A stretch of DNA of 64,000 nucleotides from Sulfopaludibacter sp963815475 (GTDB lineage: Bacteria > Acidobacteriota > Terriglobia > Bryobacterales > Bryobacteraceae), in assembly GCA_963815475.1 (NCBI GenBank), contig CAWFHD010000001.1:806001-870000 (forward strand). Direction: 5' to 3'. The notes beneath the pieces are model-generated. The model was not told where the DNA came from. It did not search any database and saw only the letters and a list, made by a program, of their open reading frames with translations. The position numbers and the translations under genes were made by a program. Shown here one piece after another: positions 18,343 to 27,858 of the stretch (position 1 is its first letter; each line of letters opens with the position of its first letter).

Positions 18343-19353
18343 ATGAAAATATCCGAGGGGAAGCTGCGCCGGATGAAGGCGCTATCCAATGAGCGGGGCG
18401 TGATTGCGGCTGCGGCCATGGACCAGCGGGGCAGCCTGCAGAAGTCCCTGGCGTCGGCCCGCGGCGTGGATGCCAAGGAAATCACTCCCGAAGTGATGAG
18501 CGAGTTCAAAGTGGCGGTGACGCGCGTGTTGACTCCGCATGCCAGCGCCATCCTGTTGGATCCCGAATTCGGGCTCGAAGCGGCGCGGGCGCGCAGTAAG
18601 AACGCCGGATTGCTGCTTGCCTACGAATTGAGCGGCTACGACAATACGCAGCCTGGCCGATTGCCCGATCTGCTGCCCCACGTATCGGTAAAGCGCATTG
18701 TGGATTGGGGCGCGGACGCGGTGAAGATCCTGATTTATTACACGCACCACGACACCAGCGCCGTCAACGACATCAAACATGCGTTCATCGAGAGGATTGG
18801 CGCAGAGTGCCAGACGTACGAGATTCCGTTCTTTCTGGAATTCGTCGGCTACGATCCCAAGGGCGGCGACGAAAAGGGTCTGGAGTACGCCAAGGCCAAA
18901 CCGGAAATCGTCAAGAAGAGCATGGAGGAGTTTTCCAAGCCGCAGTACAACGTGGACGTGCTGAAGGTGGAAGTCCCCATCAATGCGGAGTATGTGGAAG
19001 GCTCGGGCGTCTACAAGGGACAGAAGGCATACTCGCACGACGAAGCGTTGAAACATTTCCGCGAAGCGGCGGCCATTGCGGCAAAACCGTTCATCTACCT
19101 TAGCGCCGGCGTGAGCAATGCGCAGTTTACCGAGTCGTTGAAGATGGCTTCGGAGGCGGGCACCGATTATTCGGGCGTGCTGTGCGGTCGGGCCACCTGG
19201 AAAGAGGGCATGCCGATTTTCGCCAAGCAGGGCGTCAAAGCGCTGGAAGAATGGCTGCAACGGGAAGGCGTCCGCAACATTAACGCCGTGAACGATGCCA
19301 TCAAGACAGCGACGCCGTGGTACGCGAAAATGGGGATCCCGGTTCCGGCCTAA
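18343..19353 (+). CDS. lacD: Tagatose 1,6-diphosphate aldolase-like class I aldolase
   Basis: A 336-residue TIM-barrel enzyme of the LacD family, which splits tagatose 1,6-bisphosphate to dihydroxyacetone phosphate and glyceraldehyde 3-phosphate. Markers are AAAMDQRGSLQKSL, LLDPEFGLEAA, DAVKILIYYTHHD (Schiff-base strand region), EFVGYDPKGGDEKG and KVEVPINAEYVEG. Related acidobacterial proteins may act on other sugar or sulfosugar phosphates, so exact substrate is uncertain. It is on the plus strand 75 bases after the NIPSNAP gene and convergent with the sugar transporter. Confidence 0.85.
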   Translation: MKISEGKLRRMKALSNERGVIAAAAMDQRGSLQKSLASARGVDAKEITPEVMSEFKVAVTRVLTPHASAILLDPEFGLEAARARSKNAGLLLAYELSGYDNTQPGRLPDLLPHVSVKRIVDWGADAVKILIYYTHHDTSAVNDIKHAFIERIGAECQTYEIPFFLEFVGYDPKGGDEKGLEYAKAKPEIVKKSMEEFSKPQYNVDVLKVEVPINAEYVEGSGVYKGQKAYSHDEALKHFREAAAIAAKPFIYLSAGVSNAQFTESLKMASEAGTDYSGVLCGRATWKEGMPIFAKQGVKALEEWLQREGVRNINAVNDAIKTATPWYAKMGIPVPA

Positions 19354-19354
19354 A

Positions 19355-19367
19355 GCCGGTTGCCGGC
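19355..19367. terminator. Compact hairpin between convergent lacD and transporter genes
   Basis: GCCGG at 19355-19359 pairs with CCGGC at 19363-19367 around a three-base loop, directly after the lacD stop and followed by GTTAACCTTTT. The small size makes it a tentative terminator. Confidence 0.4.
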
Positions 19368-19368
19368 G

Positions 19369-20418
19369 TTAACCTTTTCGAAGATAGAGCGGCGCCACGG
19401 CCACCAGCATCATGCCGCCGGCGAACAGCAGCAGCATCAAGCCGGCGGACAATTTCACGCGCGCATCGCCATCGCTGAACTCTTTCCACACCAGCAGCCC
19501 CCAAAACGCAGCCAACAAAGGATACGCCTGAGCGATCATGTACTCCGTGGCGGGGGGCAGGTGCGCCGAGGCGGGCGCCAGGCCGACTGCGAGACCCGCA
19601 ACGGCGCCGGTAACCCAAATACCGCCCCCCAGAAATCCCAGCAGGTGTTGTTTGAGGGTCGCCCGGAAATATTCGGTAATCTCTACCGGCTCGCCTTCCA
19701 CCGGAAGGTTCATAAAGAAGAGGCTGAATACGAATGTGGAGAGAAAGATCCCAACCGAGAAAACCACCATCACAGCGTAAGGGCCGAGTCCCACTTCACC
19801 ATCGGTCGCCTTCTGCATCATCGGGAAAAATGAACCCAGAAGGATGCCGCCCACCAAGGCTAGAATCACAGCCTTAACTGTGGTAGGCCGGCGAGTACTC
19901 TTGGCCTTGCCGGCACGGGCCAGCGCCTCATGCCGAATGACTCCCAAAATGTTGTAAGCGATGGCTGCCACCACAATCGAAGCGGCGATCAGGGCACAGC
20001 CCGAAAACAGCAGCAGCAGGTTGCCGGCAGGCTTGGTGATGAATCCAAGTAGGGAACTCACAATGATGGCCATCCCGATGCCGACGGGAAAAGCTATGGC
20101 CATGCCGCCTACGGAAACGGCGGACATGAGTAACATGTTACCCAGGTTGAAAATGACACCCGCCACGAAGCCGAATAACCACTGACGCTTTCCCGCATGC
20201 TCCAGATCGTCCAGGAACGAAAACCCGTCGAAGCCCAAATTCCCCATGGTGAAGGCATAGACCAGGGCTATCGCCAGGCACCCTATGGCGAAATCCATGT
20301 AATAGACTTCAAATCGATAGTTCCCTGCTAACTTGAACGTGTTTACCCAGGATCCCCAGCAGACCAGGCTGAGAGCTATCAGGATCAGTACGAAGCTATA
20401 AGTTTGCGGCAGTATCAT
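19369..20418 (-). CDS. DMT-superfamily sugar transporter (GRP/RhaT-like)
   Basis: A 349-residue inner-membrane protein with about ten hydrophobic helices. Opening with SFVLILIALSLVCWGSWVNT (the CWGSW motif is typical of glucose/rhamnose and ureide permease types), then MDFAIGCL, GMAIAFPVGIGMAI, and a C-terminal EYMIAQAYPLLAAFWGLLVW with KEFSDG. Likely imports a sugar by proton symport; substrate unknown. It begins two bases after the stop of the GT39 gene, so the two are co-transcribed, and it is convergent with lacD, which could act on its substrate (inference). Confidence 0.85.
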   Translation of the reverse strand: MILPQTYSFVLILIALSLVCWGSWVNTFKLAGNYRFEVYYMDFAIGCLAIALVYAFTMGNLGFDGFSFLDDLEHAGKRQWLFGFVAGVIFNLGNMLLMSAVSVGGMAIAFPVGIGMAIIVSSLLGFITKPAGNLLLLFSGCALIAASIVVAAIAYNILGVIRHEALARAGKAKSTRRPTTVKAVILALVGGILLGSFFPMMQKATDGEVGLGPYAVMVVFSVGIFLSTFVFSLFFMNLPVEGEPVEITEYFRATLKQHLLGFLGGGIWVTGAVAGLAVGLAPASAHLPPATEYMIAQAYPLLAAFWGLLVWKEFSDGDARVKLSAGLMLLLFAGGMMLVAVAPLYLRKG

Positions 20419-20420
20419 GA

Positions 20421-21923
20421 TCAGTCCCGGAGTGTTGAGGTTACACTGCCGGAGACGGTGGGGTCAACTCTTCGACCGGTGGCGGTGGTACCAGTGACAA
20501 AAGGCCGTCCGGACGCTTGGCGGATGTGAATCGGGCGGGCCGATTCCGAGCACTCCGGCAGCGCGCTTCCCGCGTAGTAATTCAAACTATATTGCAGACC
20601 GCGGTCGATTCCGTCAGTGCAAACCTCCCCGGAGCGCGCGGCCACCTGAGCCCACACTACGCGCGCAGAAGGGATGGAGTCCAACTGACCCGCGACGTTG
20701 CGCTTGAGGTATGCCGTGCCGATGGTGGCGCCGGCCGCCACACAAGCTACTGCCGCCAGGCGCCAGCCGCGCGTTTCGAGAATCCACAATGCGGGAATGA
20801 GCGCCAGGGGGAGAAGCCACAGTGGTTGAAATTGCGGCAGGCCCGCCTTGGACAGGCCGCCGGCGGCAAGAACCGCAGGCAGCATCGCGGCCGTGACGGG
20901 GAAAGATATAAGGAACACAGCACAGGCAGCCAGCCATCCGTGCGCGCGGTCAAGCTCATCGAGCGCGATTCCCATCAGCGCCGCGGTGGCCGGAAACAGC
21001 GGCAGCAGGTAGCCGCCCAGTTTGTTCACGGAACTGGAGAAGAAGACCATGCCCCACACCAGCACAAGCAGCAGGAAGAGGCGGCGCGGATCGCGATAAA
21101 ACGAGCGGCGCGCCAGCGGACCGAGCAGCGGTGTCCACGGAAGGAGCAGCGCGATCAGGATGGGCAGGTAATACCAGCGTGAATGCACGTGCTGTAGGCT
21201 GGTGGAAACCAGTCGCTGGAACTGCTGCTTCCAGAAAAGTTCTTCCAGAAACAACCGGCCGTTGCGCGCGTAGCAGAGTAGATACCAGGGGAGGGCGACG
21301 ATGGCGAACGGCGCGATCACGCGAACCCGCAACAGGTCGCGCGCACTTTTGTAGCGGATCGCGAGCGGTGCCGCCAGCACCAGCGCGACACCGCTCTTGG
21401 CGAGCACGGCAAACCCTAACATGGCGGCTGCGGCGGGCAGAAAGCCCGTGTCGCGTTTCGAAATCCAGGGAAGCGCCAGTAGCATGGCCGCGGAGTAAGT
21501 GGCGGCCAACGGCAGGTCGGTTACGCCCACCTGACTGAAGCCGATCCACGCGCCGCAGGTGCCGAGGATCAGGGTGGACATCCAGGCGGCGCGGCATCCG
21601 AATTCGCGGTTCAGAATCCACCAGTAGAAAACGAGGAAGACCAGCGCGAGCGTGGCCACTGGCAGTCGCGGAGCCAGATCGGGGCCCAGGCCGGCGCGGA
21701 AGGCAATGGCGTTCATCCAATAGAGGAGCGCCGGTTTTTCGAACCACGGATGTCCCCAGAGCACCGGCGTGATCCAATCGCCGGAATGCGCCATCTGGCG
21801 GGCGATGGAGGCATAGCGCGGCTCGTCTGGTCCGAACATGCCCTTGCCATCCAGATCGTAAAAGTAAAGAAGGTATGCCATCGGGAGGGCCAGCCAGAGC
21901 AGGCGGGGAATTTTCCGGGGCAT
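20421..21923 (-). CDS. GT39-type (ArnT-like) polytopic glycosyltransferase
   Basis: A 500-residue inner-membrane protein. The N-terminal loop has the DEPRYASIARQM motif and GDWITPVLWGHPWFEKPALLYW, which are diagnostic of ArnT/PMT-type transferases that use polyprenyl-phosphate sugar donors on the outer face of the membrane. Around ten further hydrophobic helices follow, with a soluble C-terminal part from about residue 410. Acceptor could be lipid A or protein; unknown. It is the first gene of a pair with the sugar transporter and is divergent from the acetyltransferase gene. Confidence 0.88.
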   Translation of the reverse strand: MPRKIPRLLWLALPMAYLLYFYDLDGKGMFGPDEPRYASIARQMAHSGDWITPVLWGHPWFEKPALLYWMNAIAFRAGLGPDLAPRLPVATLALVFLVFYWWILNREFGCRAAWMSTLILGTCGAWIGFSQVGVTDLPLAATYSAAMLLALPWISKRDTGFLPAAAAMLGFAVLAKSGVALVLAAPLAIRYKSARDLLRVRVIAPFAIVALPWYLLCYARNGRLFLEELFWKQQFQRLVSTSLQHVHSRWYYLPILIALLLPWTPLLGPLARRSFYRDPRRLFLLLVLVWGMVFFSSSVNKLGGYLLPLFPATAALMGIALDELDRAHGWLAACAVFLISFPVTAAMLPAVLAAGGLSKAGLPQFQPLWLLPLALIPALWILETRGWRLAAVACVAAGATIGTAYLKRNVAGQLDSIPSARVVWAQVAARSGEVCTDGIDRGLQYSLNYYAGSALPECSESARPIHIRQASGRPFVTGTTATGRRVDPTVSGSVTSTLRD

Positions 21924-21958
21924 CAGGCTTTATTATGGCATCGGGGGAAGCTAGCTCC

Positions 21959-22402
21959 GTGGAGATTACGTTCTTAGCAGTGGACCGCGCTTCGTCCGAA
22001 CAGGCCAATGCGTTGAGCAACGAGTTGTACCTGCTCGAAGGCCTGCCCATGGACGAGGGGCGGCGGCAAGCGATGTTCGAACTCGCGGAGCATCCGGAGT
22101 TCGGCGGCGCGTGGCTGATTCTGGCAGACGGGTCGGCGGCCGGGTACGTGGTGCTGACTACCTGCTACAGCCTGGAGTTTCATGGGCGGTTCGGTCTGCT
22201 CGACGAGTTCTACATCGACGAGCGATGGCGCGGGAAAGGGCTGGGTACCGCGGCGCTGGCCTTCGTCGACGAGGAGTGCCGGTCGCGGGGGTGGAAGTCC
22301 GTGCGGCTGGAGGTGGCGGTGGAGAATCTCCGGGCACAGGAGTTGTATCGGCGCGCGGGGTTTGAGGCGGAGCGGCGATATTTGCTGACGAAGTGGTTGT
22401 AG
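21959..22402 (+). CDS. GNAT-family N-acetyltransferase
   Basis: A roughly 147-residue cytosolic enzyme that would transfer an acyl group from acyl-CoA. The acetyl-CoA loop is DERWRGKGLGTAALAFVDEE (matching R/QxxGxG/A), followed by the beta strand SVRLEVAVEN and the YRRAGF C-terminal motif. GTG at 21959 is preferred because GGGGGAAG lies nine bases upstream; an in-frame ATG at 21935 is an alternative, but it is only 11 bases from the divergent GT39 start. Substrate unknown. Confidence 0.85.
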   Translation: MEITFLAVDRASSEQANALSNELYLLEGLPMDEGRRQAMFELAEHPEFGGAWLILADGSAAGYVVLTTCYSLEFHGRFGLLDEFYIDERWRGKGLGTAALAFVDEECRSRGWKSVRLEVAVENLRAQELYRRAGFEAERRYLLTKWL

Positions 22403-22417
22403 CGGGAGTGTGCGACA

Positions 22418-22435
22418 GCAGGCTTGGTCGCCTGC
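22418..22435 (+). terminator. Small hairpin after the acetyltransferase gene
   Basis: GCAGGC and GCCTGC pair around a six-base loop, 16 bases beyond the stop. It resembles the short palindromes in other gaps here. No T-tract. Confidence 0.35.
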
Positions 22436-22450
22436 GCTACGCTGGTAGTC

Positions 22451-23990
22451 ATGCTCCTTGACATTGCCAAACTGCCGACGGCGGAGAACTCGGCGATCCA
22501 TCTGCATCCGAGCGACAACGTGGCGGTGGCGCGCGTGCCGATTCCGGCGGACGTGGAACTGCGCATCGACGGCGTGACGGTCCTGACTCGTGACGCCATT
22601 CCGGCGGGCCACAAAGTGGCGCTCCGTCCCATCGCGGAAGGCGAAATGGTGCGCCGCTACGGGCAGGCTATCGGACGCGCCAAGGCGTACATCGAAGCCG
22701 GGCGGCACATCCACACTCACAATCTGGCCTTCGAAGAACTGCACCTGGCGTACGAGTTTCCCGTGACGGAAGCGCCCCTGCCCGCCTCGCGGCCGGCACG
22801 GTCCGACCTTCCTCGGCTACCAGCGCGAGGACGGCCGTGTGGGGACGCGCAACTACATCGCGGTAGTGGCGGCCAGCAACTGCGCGGCGCATACCGCCGA
22901 GCTGATCGCGCAGAGCTATGCGGGCGAAACGCTGCCGCCGAATGTCGACGGCGTGGTGGCGTTTCCCCACGGCGAAGGCTGCGCCCACGCCATGGGGCCG
23001 GACGTCGACCAACTGCGGCGCACGCTGGGCGGAGTACTGGCGCATCCCAACGTTTCGGCGGCGGTGATCCTGGGGCTGGGATGCGAAACCAACCAGATCG
23101 ATCATTACCTGGGAGCCGGATGCGCCCCGCAGCAACCGTCTGGCGGGAATGACCCTGCAATCGAGCGGCGGCACGCGCGGAACGCTCGACGCCGCCCGGC
23201 GCGAGATCGGCCGGTTTCTGGAGCAGGCCGCAGCTGAGACGCGCACCGAAGTGCCGGCATCGAAAATCGTGCTGGGGCTGAACTGCGGCGGGTCCGATTC
23301 CTTCTCCGGCATCACGGCGAATCCCGCGCTGGGTTACTGCTCCGACCTGCTGGCGGAAGTGGCGGGCACACCGGTGCTGGCCGAGACCACCGAGATCTTC
23401 GGCGCCGAGCACTTGCTGGTGCGGCGCGCGCGCAATCGCGAAGTAGCTGAAAAGCTGCTTGAGTTGCATCCGAAAGTATAAGGAATACCTGAATCGCTTC
23501 GCGGGCAGCTTCGACGACAATCCTTCGCCCGGGAACAAGGAGGGCGGGCTCACCAACATTCTGGAAAAGTCGCTGGGCGCGGTGGCGAAGGGCGGCACCT
23601 CTCCGCTGATGGACGTCTACGATTACGCGGAGCGCGTCACGGCGCCCGGCTTCATCTTCATGAACACGCCGGGCTACGACCCGGTATCGCTGACCGGCCT
23701 GGCGGCGGGCGGTTGCAACCTGATCGCATTCACCACCGGACGCGGCAGCGCCATCGGATTCCCCACCGATCCCCGTGATCAAGATCGCGACCAACAGCAA
23801 TACCTATCGCCGCATGACGGACAACATGGACGTCAACGCCGGGACCATCGCCGATGGCGAAAAGAGCGTGCAGCAGGTGGGGCGTGAGATCTTCGACCTG
23901 ATGCTGGAGGTGGCGTCCGGCCGGCAGACTTGCGCCGAACGGCTGGGGCACAAGGAGTTCGTGCCGTGGCGAATCGGTCCGGTCATGTAA
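22451..23990 (+). CDS. uxaA: Altronate dehydratase family protein (UxaA), four frameshifts
   Basis: Dehydrates altronate (or a related sugar acid such as galactarate) in hexuronate catabolism. It has the N-terminal SAF-type domain (MLLDIAKLPTAENSAIHLHP on to HIHTHNL), the GRVGTRNYIAVVAASNC motif, FPHGEGCAH, LGLGCETNQ, LGLNCGGSDSFSGITANPALG, PGNKEGGLTNILEKSLGAV, GCNLIAFTTGRGSAIGFPT and the C-terminal IKIATNSNTY. These run through four frames, each change being +1 (near 22805, 23126, 23464 and 23768). 1540 minus 4 bases is 512 codons, matching full-length UxaA. Sequencing error is the likely cause. Confidence 0.88.
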
Positions 23991-24003
23991 GGATGGCTAC
24001 AAT

Positions 24004-24970
24004 ATGTACAGAATGATCCGCAAGCTGTCTGTGATCGCGCTCGTGGGCATCGCTGCCCTGGCGCAAGCTCCCAAGAAATCCGCGCTGGACAAAGCGGCCA
24101 TGGAAGCTTATGTCCGCCACCTCTTCGTGATGGACTCTCGTGTGAAGGTGGAGGTCTCCGATCCCAAACCTTCCGAAGTCCCTGGGTTCGTGCAGGAGTC
24201 GGTCCACGCATCGGTGGGCAACCAGGCGCAGGACTTTCAATTTCTGGTTTCAAAAGACGGCTCTAAGATCATCCAGGGAACGGTCTTCGACATCAACAAC
24301 AATCCCTTCAAGAACGATCTCGACAAGCTAAAAACCGAGGGCGCGCCCAACTTCGGGACAGCCGGAGCGCCCGTGGTGCTGGTGGAGTATAGCGACTTCG
24401 AATGTCCCTACTGCAAGGAAGAGGCGGCGATGCTGCGCGCCAATCTGCCGGTGTCCTATCCCAAGCAGGTGCATTTCTACTTCCACGAATTCCCGCTGGA
24501 ATCCATCCATCCCTGGGCCAAGGCAGCAGCCATGGCGGGCCGCTGCGTCTTCCGTCAAAGCAACGATCTGTTCTGGGATTTCCATGACTGGATCTTCCTG
24601 CACCAGGGCGAGGTTAACGCCGAAAACCTAAAGGACAAGGTGATGGAGTGGGGCAAGGCGAAGAGCGGCCTGGACACCGCGCAACTCGGGCAGTGCATCG
24701 ACACCAAAGCCACGGAAGCGGATGTGAATAAGAGCATCGCTGAGGGCAAAGCGTTGAACATCGACCAGACGCCCACCTTGTTCGTGAATGGCCGCCGTAT
24801 CGGCGGTGCGTTCGACTGGACCAGCCTGCGCAGCATCATCGACTACGAGATCGAATATCAGAAGACGGCCAAGAATGCCGGTGAGGATTGCGGCTGCGAA
24901 TTGAAGCTCGATCTACCTGGAGTGCAGCAGAAGAAGATTCTGCCCGATGACGCCCGCCAAGAAACAGTAG
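24004..24970 (+). CDS. DsbA-family thioredoxin-fold protein, exported, frameshift near the end
   Basis: Periplasmic thiol-disulfide exchange protein. It has a signal peptide (RKLSVIALVGIAALAQA), a dimerisation-like N-terminal region to about residue 110, then a DSBA domain with the active site FECPYCKEE and the cis-proline loop QTPTLFVNG. The frame as given runs on past 25000 into the next gene; one extra base near 24949 would restore the natural ending TPAKKQ and a stop at 24968-24970. 967 minus 1 bases gives 322 codons. A hairpin follows at once, supporting this end. Confidence 0.85.
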
Positions 24971-24993
24971 CGGCTCTTTTGACCAGGAGCCGC
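24970..24993 (+). terminator. Hairpin after the DsbA-like gene
   Basis: GCGGCTC (24970-24976) pairs with GAGCCGC (24987-24993), with TTTT in the loop. It overlaps the inferred stop codon and sits ten bases ahead of the next start. Confidence 0.45.
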
Positions 24994-25003
24994 GGAGAAA
25001 CAC

Positions 25004-26840
25004 ATGAAGATCTTCTTGAAGTTCCGGTGGTTGCCGCTGCTCGCGGCGGGCGCCTGCGCTGCTTACAGCCAGACTGCGTCGATTGATCCGACGGTTTACC
25101 TGGACGACGTTAAGTATCTGGCATCGCCCGAGTTAAAGGGTCGCGCGAGCGGCAGTCCAGAGCTCGAGAAAGCGGCAGGATTCATCGCCGCCAAGTACGA
25201 TTCGTTCGGCATCAAGCCCGTGTCGGGCAACCGCTACCTTCAGGCGTTTACGGTGCTGACGGAAAGCAAATTGGGAGCCGGCAATCGCTTCGAGTTCACC
25301 GCCAACGGTCGCAAGACGGCGCTCAAGGTGACCACCGATTTCGTGCCCTTCGGCTTCTCTTCGGGCGGCAAGTTTTCGGGCGAAGTGGTGTTCGCCGGTT
25401 ATGGCATCACGGCTCCCGAGTATCACTACGACGACTATGTCGGTATCGACGTAAAGGGCAAAATTGTCTTAGTCTTACGGCACGAACCTCAAGAATCTGA
25501 CGAGCACAGTATTTTCGAAGGGAAGGAGTTCACCAAGCACGCCGCCTTCACCGCTAAAGCGAGCAATGCCAAGATGCACGGCGCGTCCGGCGTTATTCTG
25601 GTGAGCGACCGCGCGCACCATCGGAACGATTCCGACGATTTGCAGAAGTTCGGCGCGGTCGAAGGCCCTTCCGATTCCGGCATCATCTTCCTGCAGGTAA
25701 AGGAACAGCGCGTGGACGCCTGGTTCGCCGCTGCCGGCAAAAGCCTGGATCGCATCGAGCAGGATATCGACAAAGACTTGAAGCCCGAATCGTTCGCGTT
25801 CCCCGCCATCCGTGAAAGTGGATGGCGCGGTGGATATCGAACGCGTGCAAAAGCCCACGCACAACGTGGTGGCCTATCTGCCGGGCGAGACGGCGGAGTA
25901 TGTCGTGATCGGCGCGCATTACGACCACCTGGGACTGGGCGAGCAGCATTCCTTGGCGCCGTCCATGGCGGGAACGGTCCATCCCGGCGCGGACGACAAT
26001 GCTTCGGGAACCGCCGGCGTCATCGAACTGGCGCGCTGGTTCAGCAAACAGCCAAAACAAAAACGAGGCATTTTGTTTTTGAACTTCGCTGGCGAGGAGT
26101 TGGGGCTGCTGGGATCGCAATTCTATGTGGATCATCCGGAGCTGCCGCTGACGAAGGCCGTGGCGATGATCAACATGGACATGATCGGCCGCGTGCGCAG
26201 CGGCAAGATTTACATCGGCGGGTCGGATACTGGAAGCACGATGCGGGCTATGCTCGACCGGGTGGTCCCGAAGTATCGGTTAACGGTGGACTATTCCGAC
26301 AGCTCGGGGTATGGTTCGAGCGACCACACCTCGTTCACCACCAAGAGCGTGCCGGTGCTGTTCTTCTTTTCCGGGCTGCACGGCGATTATCACAAACCGA
26401 GCGACACCTGGGACAAGATCGACGCGCCCGACGCGGCCAAGGTGCTGGCGCTGGTGTCCGATGCCGCAACTCAACTTCGCACGGCAGCGGACCGTCCGGC
26501 GTTTGTGAAGGTGGCCCCGCCGGTGCATGGGCAAGGCAGCGTGGGTCCGGTGTCGTCGAATTCGGGCGGCGGCTACGGTCCGAACTTTGGGTCGATTCCG
26601 GACTTCGGCGAAGGCATCAACGGAGTGAAGTTTGCCGACGTGCGGGAAGGATCTCCGGCTGCCAAGGCAGGGTTCAAGGGCGGCGACATAATGGTGGAGT
26701 TCGACGGCAAGCCCATTCAGAACCTCTACGATTTCACGTATGCGCTGCAGAGCAAGAAGCCGGGCGACGAAGTCCTGGTGAAGGTGATGCGCGACGGGGC
26801 CAAGGTGGAGGCCAAAGTACTGCTCACCAAGCGGCAGTAG
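25004..26840 (+). CDS. Secreted M28-family metallopeptidase with PDZ domain, one frameshift
   Basis: A zinc aminopeptidase-type enzyme. It has a signal peptide (FLKFRWLPLLAAGACAAYS), a protease-associated insert (about 110-250), then the di-zinc core: GAHYDHLGLG, HPGADDNASGTAGVIEL, NFAGEELGLLGS, NMDMIGR and DHTSFTTKSVPVLFF. A PDZ domain at the C-terminus (EGINGVKFADVREGSPAAKAGF) ends in GDEVLVKVMRDG. One extra C at 25810-25811 (after FAFPAI, before VKVDGAVDIER) shifts frame; 1837 minus 1 is 612 codons. GGAG lies six bases before the ATG. Confidence 0.9.
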
Positions 26841-26865
26841 CCGGACACTGCTGACAGGCCCGCTG

Positions 26866-26895
26866 GTTTTACCATGGCGGGGCCAGCACTATAAT
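26866..26895 (+). promoter_or_regulatory. Candidate promoter for the TPR gene at 26915
   Basis: A perfect TATAAT at 26890-26895 lies 19 bases before the start, with a weak TTTACC -35 18 bases further up. The distance leaves a very short leader that contains GGAGGG. Confidence 0.5.
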
Positions 26896-26914
26896 GGGGA
26901 GCATCGGAGGGCAC

Positions 26915-27820
26915 ATGCACTTCATCCGCCCCATTCTGCCCGCGCTTACGGTTTTCGCCATTCTCGCGAGCGCTCAGGACCCAGAGACCGTGCTCCAAAA
27001 CTTCATGGCGGAGATCCGCGCGCACGGCTTACGGCAGCAGAATCTCGCCGACCTCTATCAGTCCGGGTTCGCCAGCCTACGGGAAGGGCATTACCAACAA
27101 GCCGAGGAGTCGTTCCGAAGCCTCTACAATCAGGAGCCTGAAAATACCCAAAGCCTCGAAGGCATCGCACAAGTCTATCTGGCCCAGAACCGGAAGGCCG
27201 ACGCCCTCAACCTGATCAAATCCGAAATCGACCTCCATCCCACCCGAACGGACCTTCGACTTGCCTTTGCGAACATCTCGGAGCAGGCGGCCGAGTACGA
27301 TCTCGCCATCTCCGCGCTCCGTGAGGCGGCGCAACTCCGCCCCGCCGACTCGTCCGCGACCATTACTCTTGCGCGCCTGCTGGAAAGATCCGGCCGGCAG
27401 GACGAAGCGATCGCCGCGTATCGAGCAGCGTTGGGCGTGGATCCAAACGACGGAGCCGCGCTCTTCCGCTGTGCCACCAGTTCGTCTCAAGCTGGAGGCG
27501 ACCTTGACCTGGCAATTGGCTGCGCGGAACGTGCCCGGCGCCTGCTCCCGGAATCAACCGAAGTGGCCGAGACCCTGGGAATGATCTATCTGCGAAGTTC
27601 ACGGCCGCTGCAAGCCATGAAGCGGTTCGAGGAACTACTGATCCACACGCCCGATTCCCCAACTTCTCACTACCACCTGGGCCTCGCAGCGATGATGGCT
27701 GGCGACGATGCCAGGGCTCTGAGCGAACTGCAGGACGCGGAGAACCACAATCCCGCGGCCGAAGACGCGGACAATATCCGCAACCTGATCGCCTCCCTGA
27801 AGCGCGGTCAGCGGCCGTAG
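26915..27820 (+). CDS. Secreted TPR-repeat protein
   Basis: A 301-residue protein with a signal peptide (HFIRPILPALTVFAILASAQ) and at least six TPR motifs from about residue 50 to the end, for example YQQAEESFRSLYNQEPEN, DLAISALREAAQLRPADS and QDEAIAAYRAALGVDPND. The ATG at 26915 is preferred to one seven codons upstream because GGAGGG precedes it. Exported TPR scaffolds are common in acidobacteria. Partner unknown. Confidence 0.8.
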   Translation: MHFIRPILPALTVFAILASAQDPETVLQNFMAEIRAHGLRQQNLADLYQSGFASLREGHYQQAEESFRSLYNQEPENTQSLEGIAQVYLAQNRKADALNLIKSEIDLHPTRTDLRLAFANISEQAAEYDLAISALREAAQLRPADSSATITLARLLERSGRQDEAIAAYRAALGVDPNDGAALFRCATSSSQAGGDLDLAIGCAERARRLLPESTEVAETLGMIYLRSSRPLQAMKRFEELLIHTPDSPTSHYHLGLAAMMAGDDARALSELQDAENHNPAAEDADNIRNLIASLKRGQRP

Positions 27821-27838
27821 ACAACCTACATCCATAGC

Positions 27839-27853
27839 TGTAGAATACCTACA
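27839..27853 (+). promoter_or_regulatory. Palindromic operator TGTAGAATACCTACA before the ADOP permease
   Basis: The 15-bp palindrome is five bases before the ATG and is preceded by related half-sites (CCTACAT, GCTGTAG). It is identical at 14 of 15 positions to the palindrome before padR at 51817-51831, which makes PadR the likely binder. Confidence 0.6.
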
Positions 27854-27858
27854 GCCTT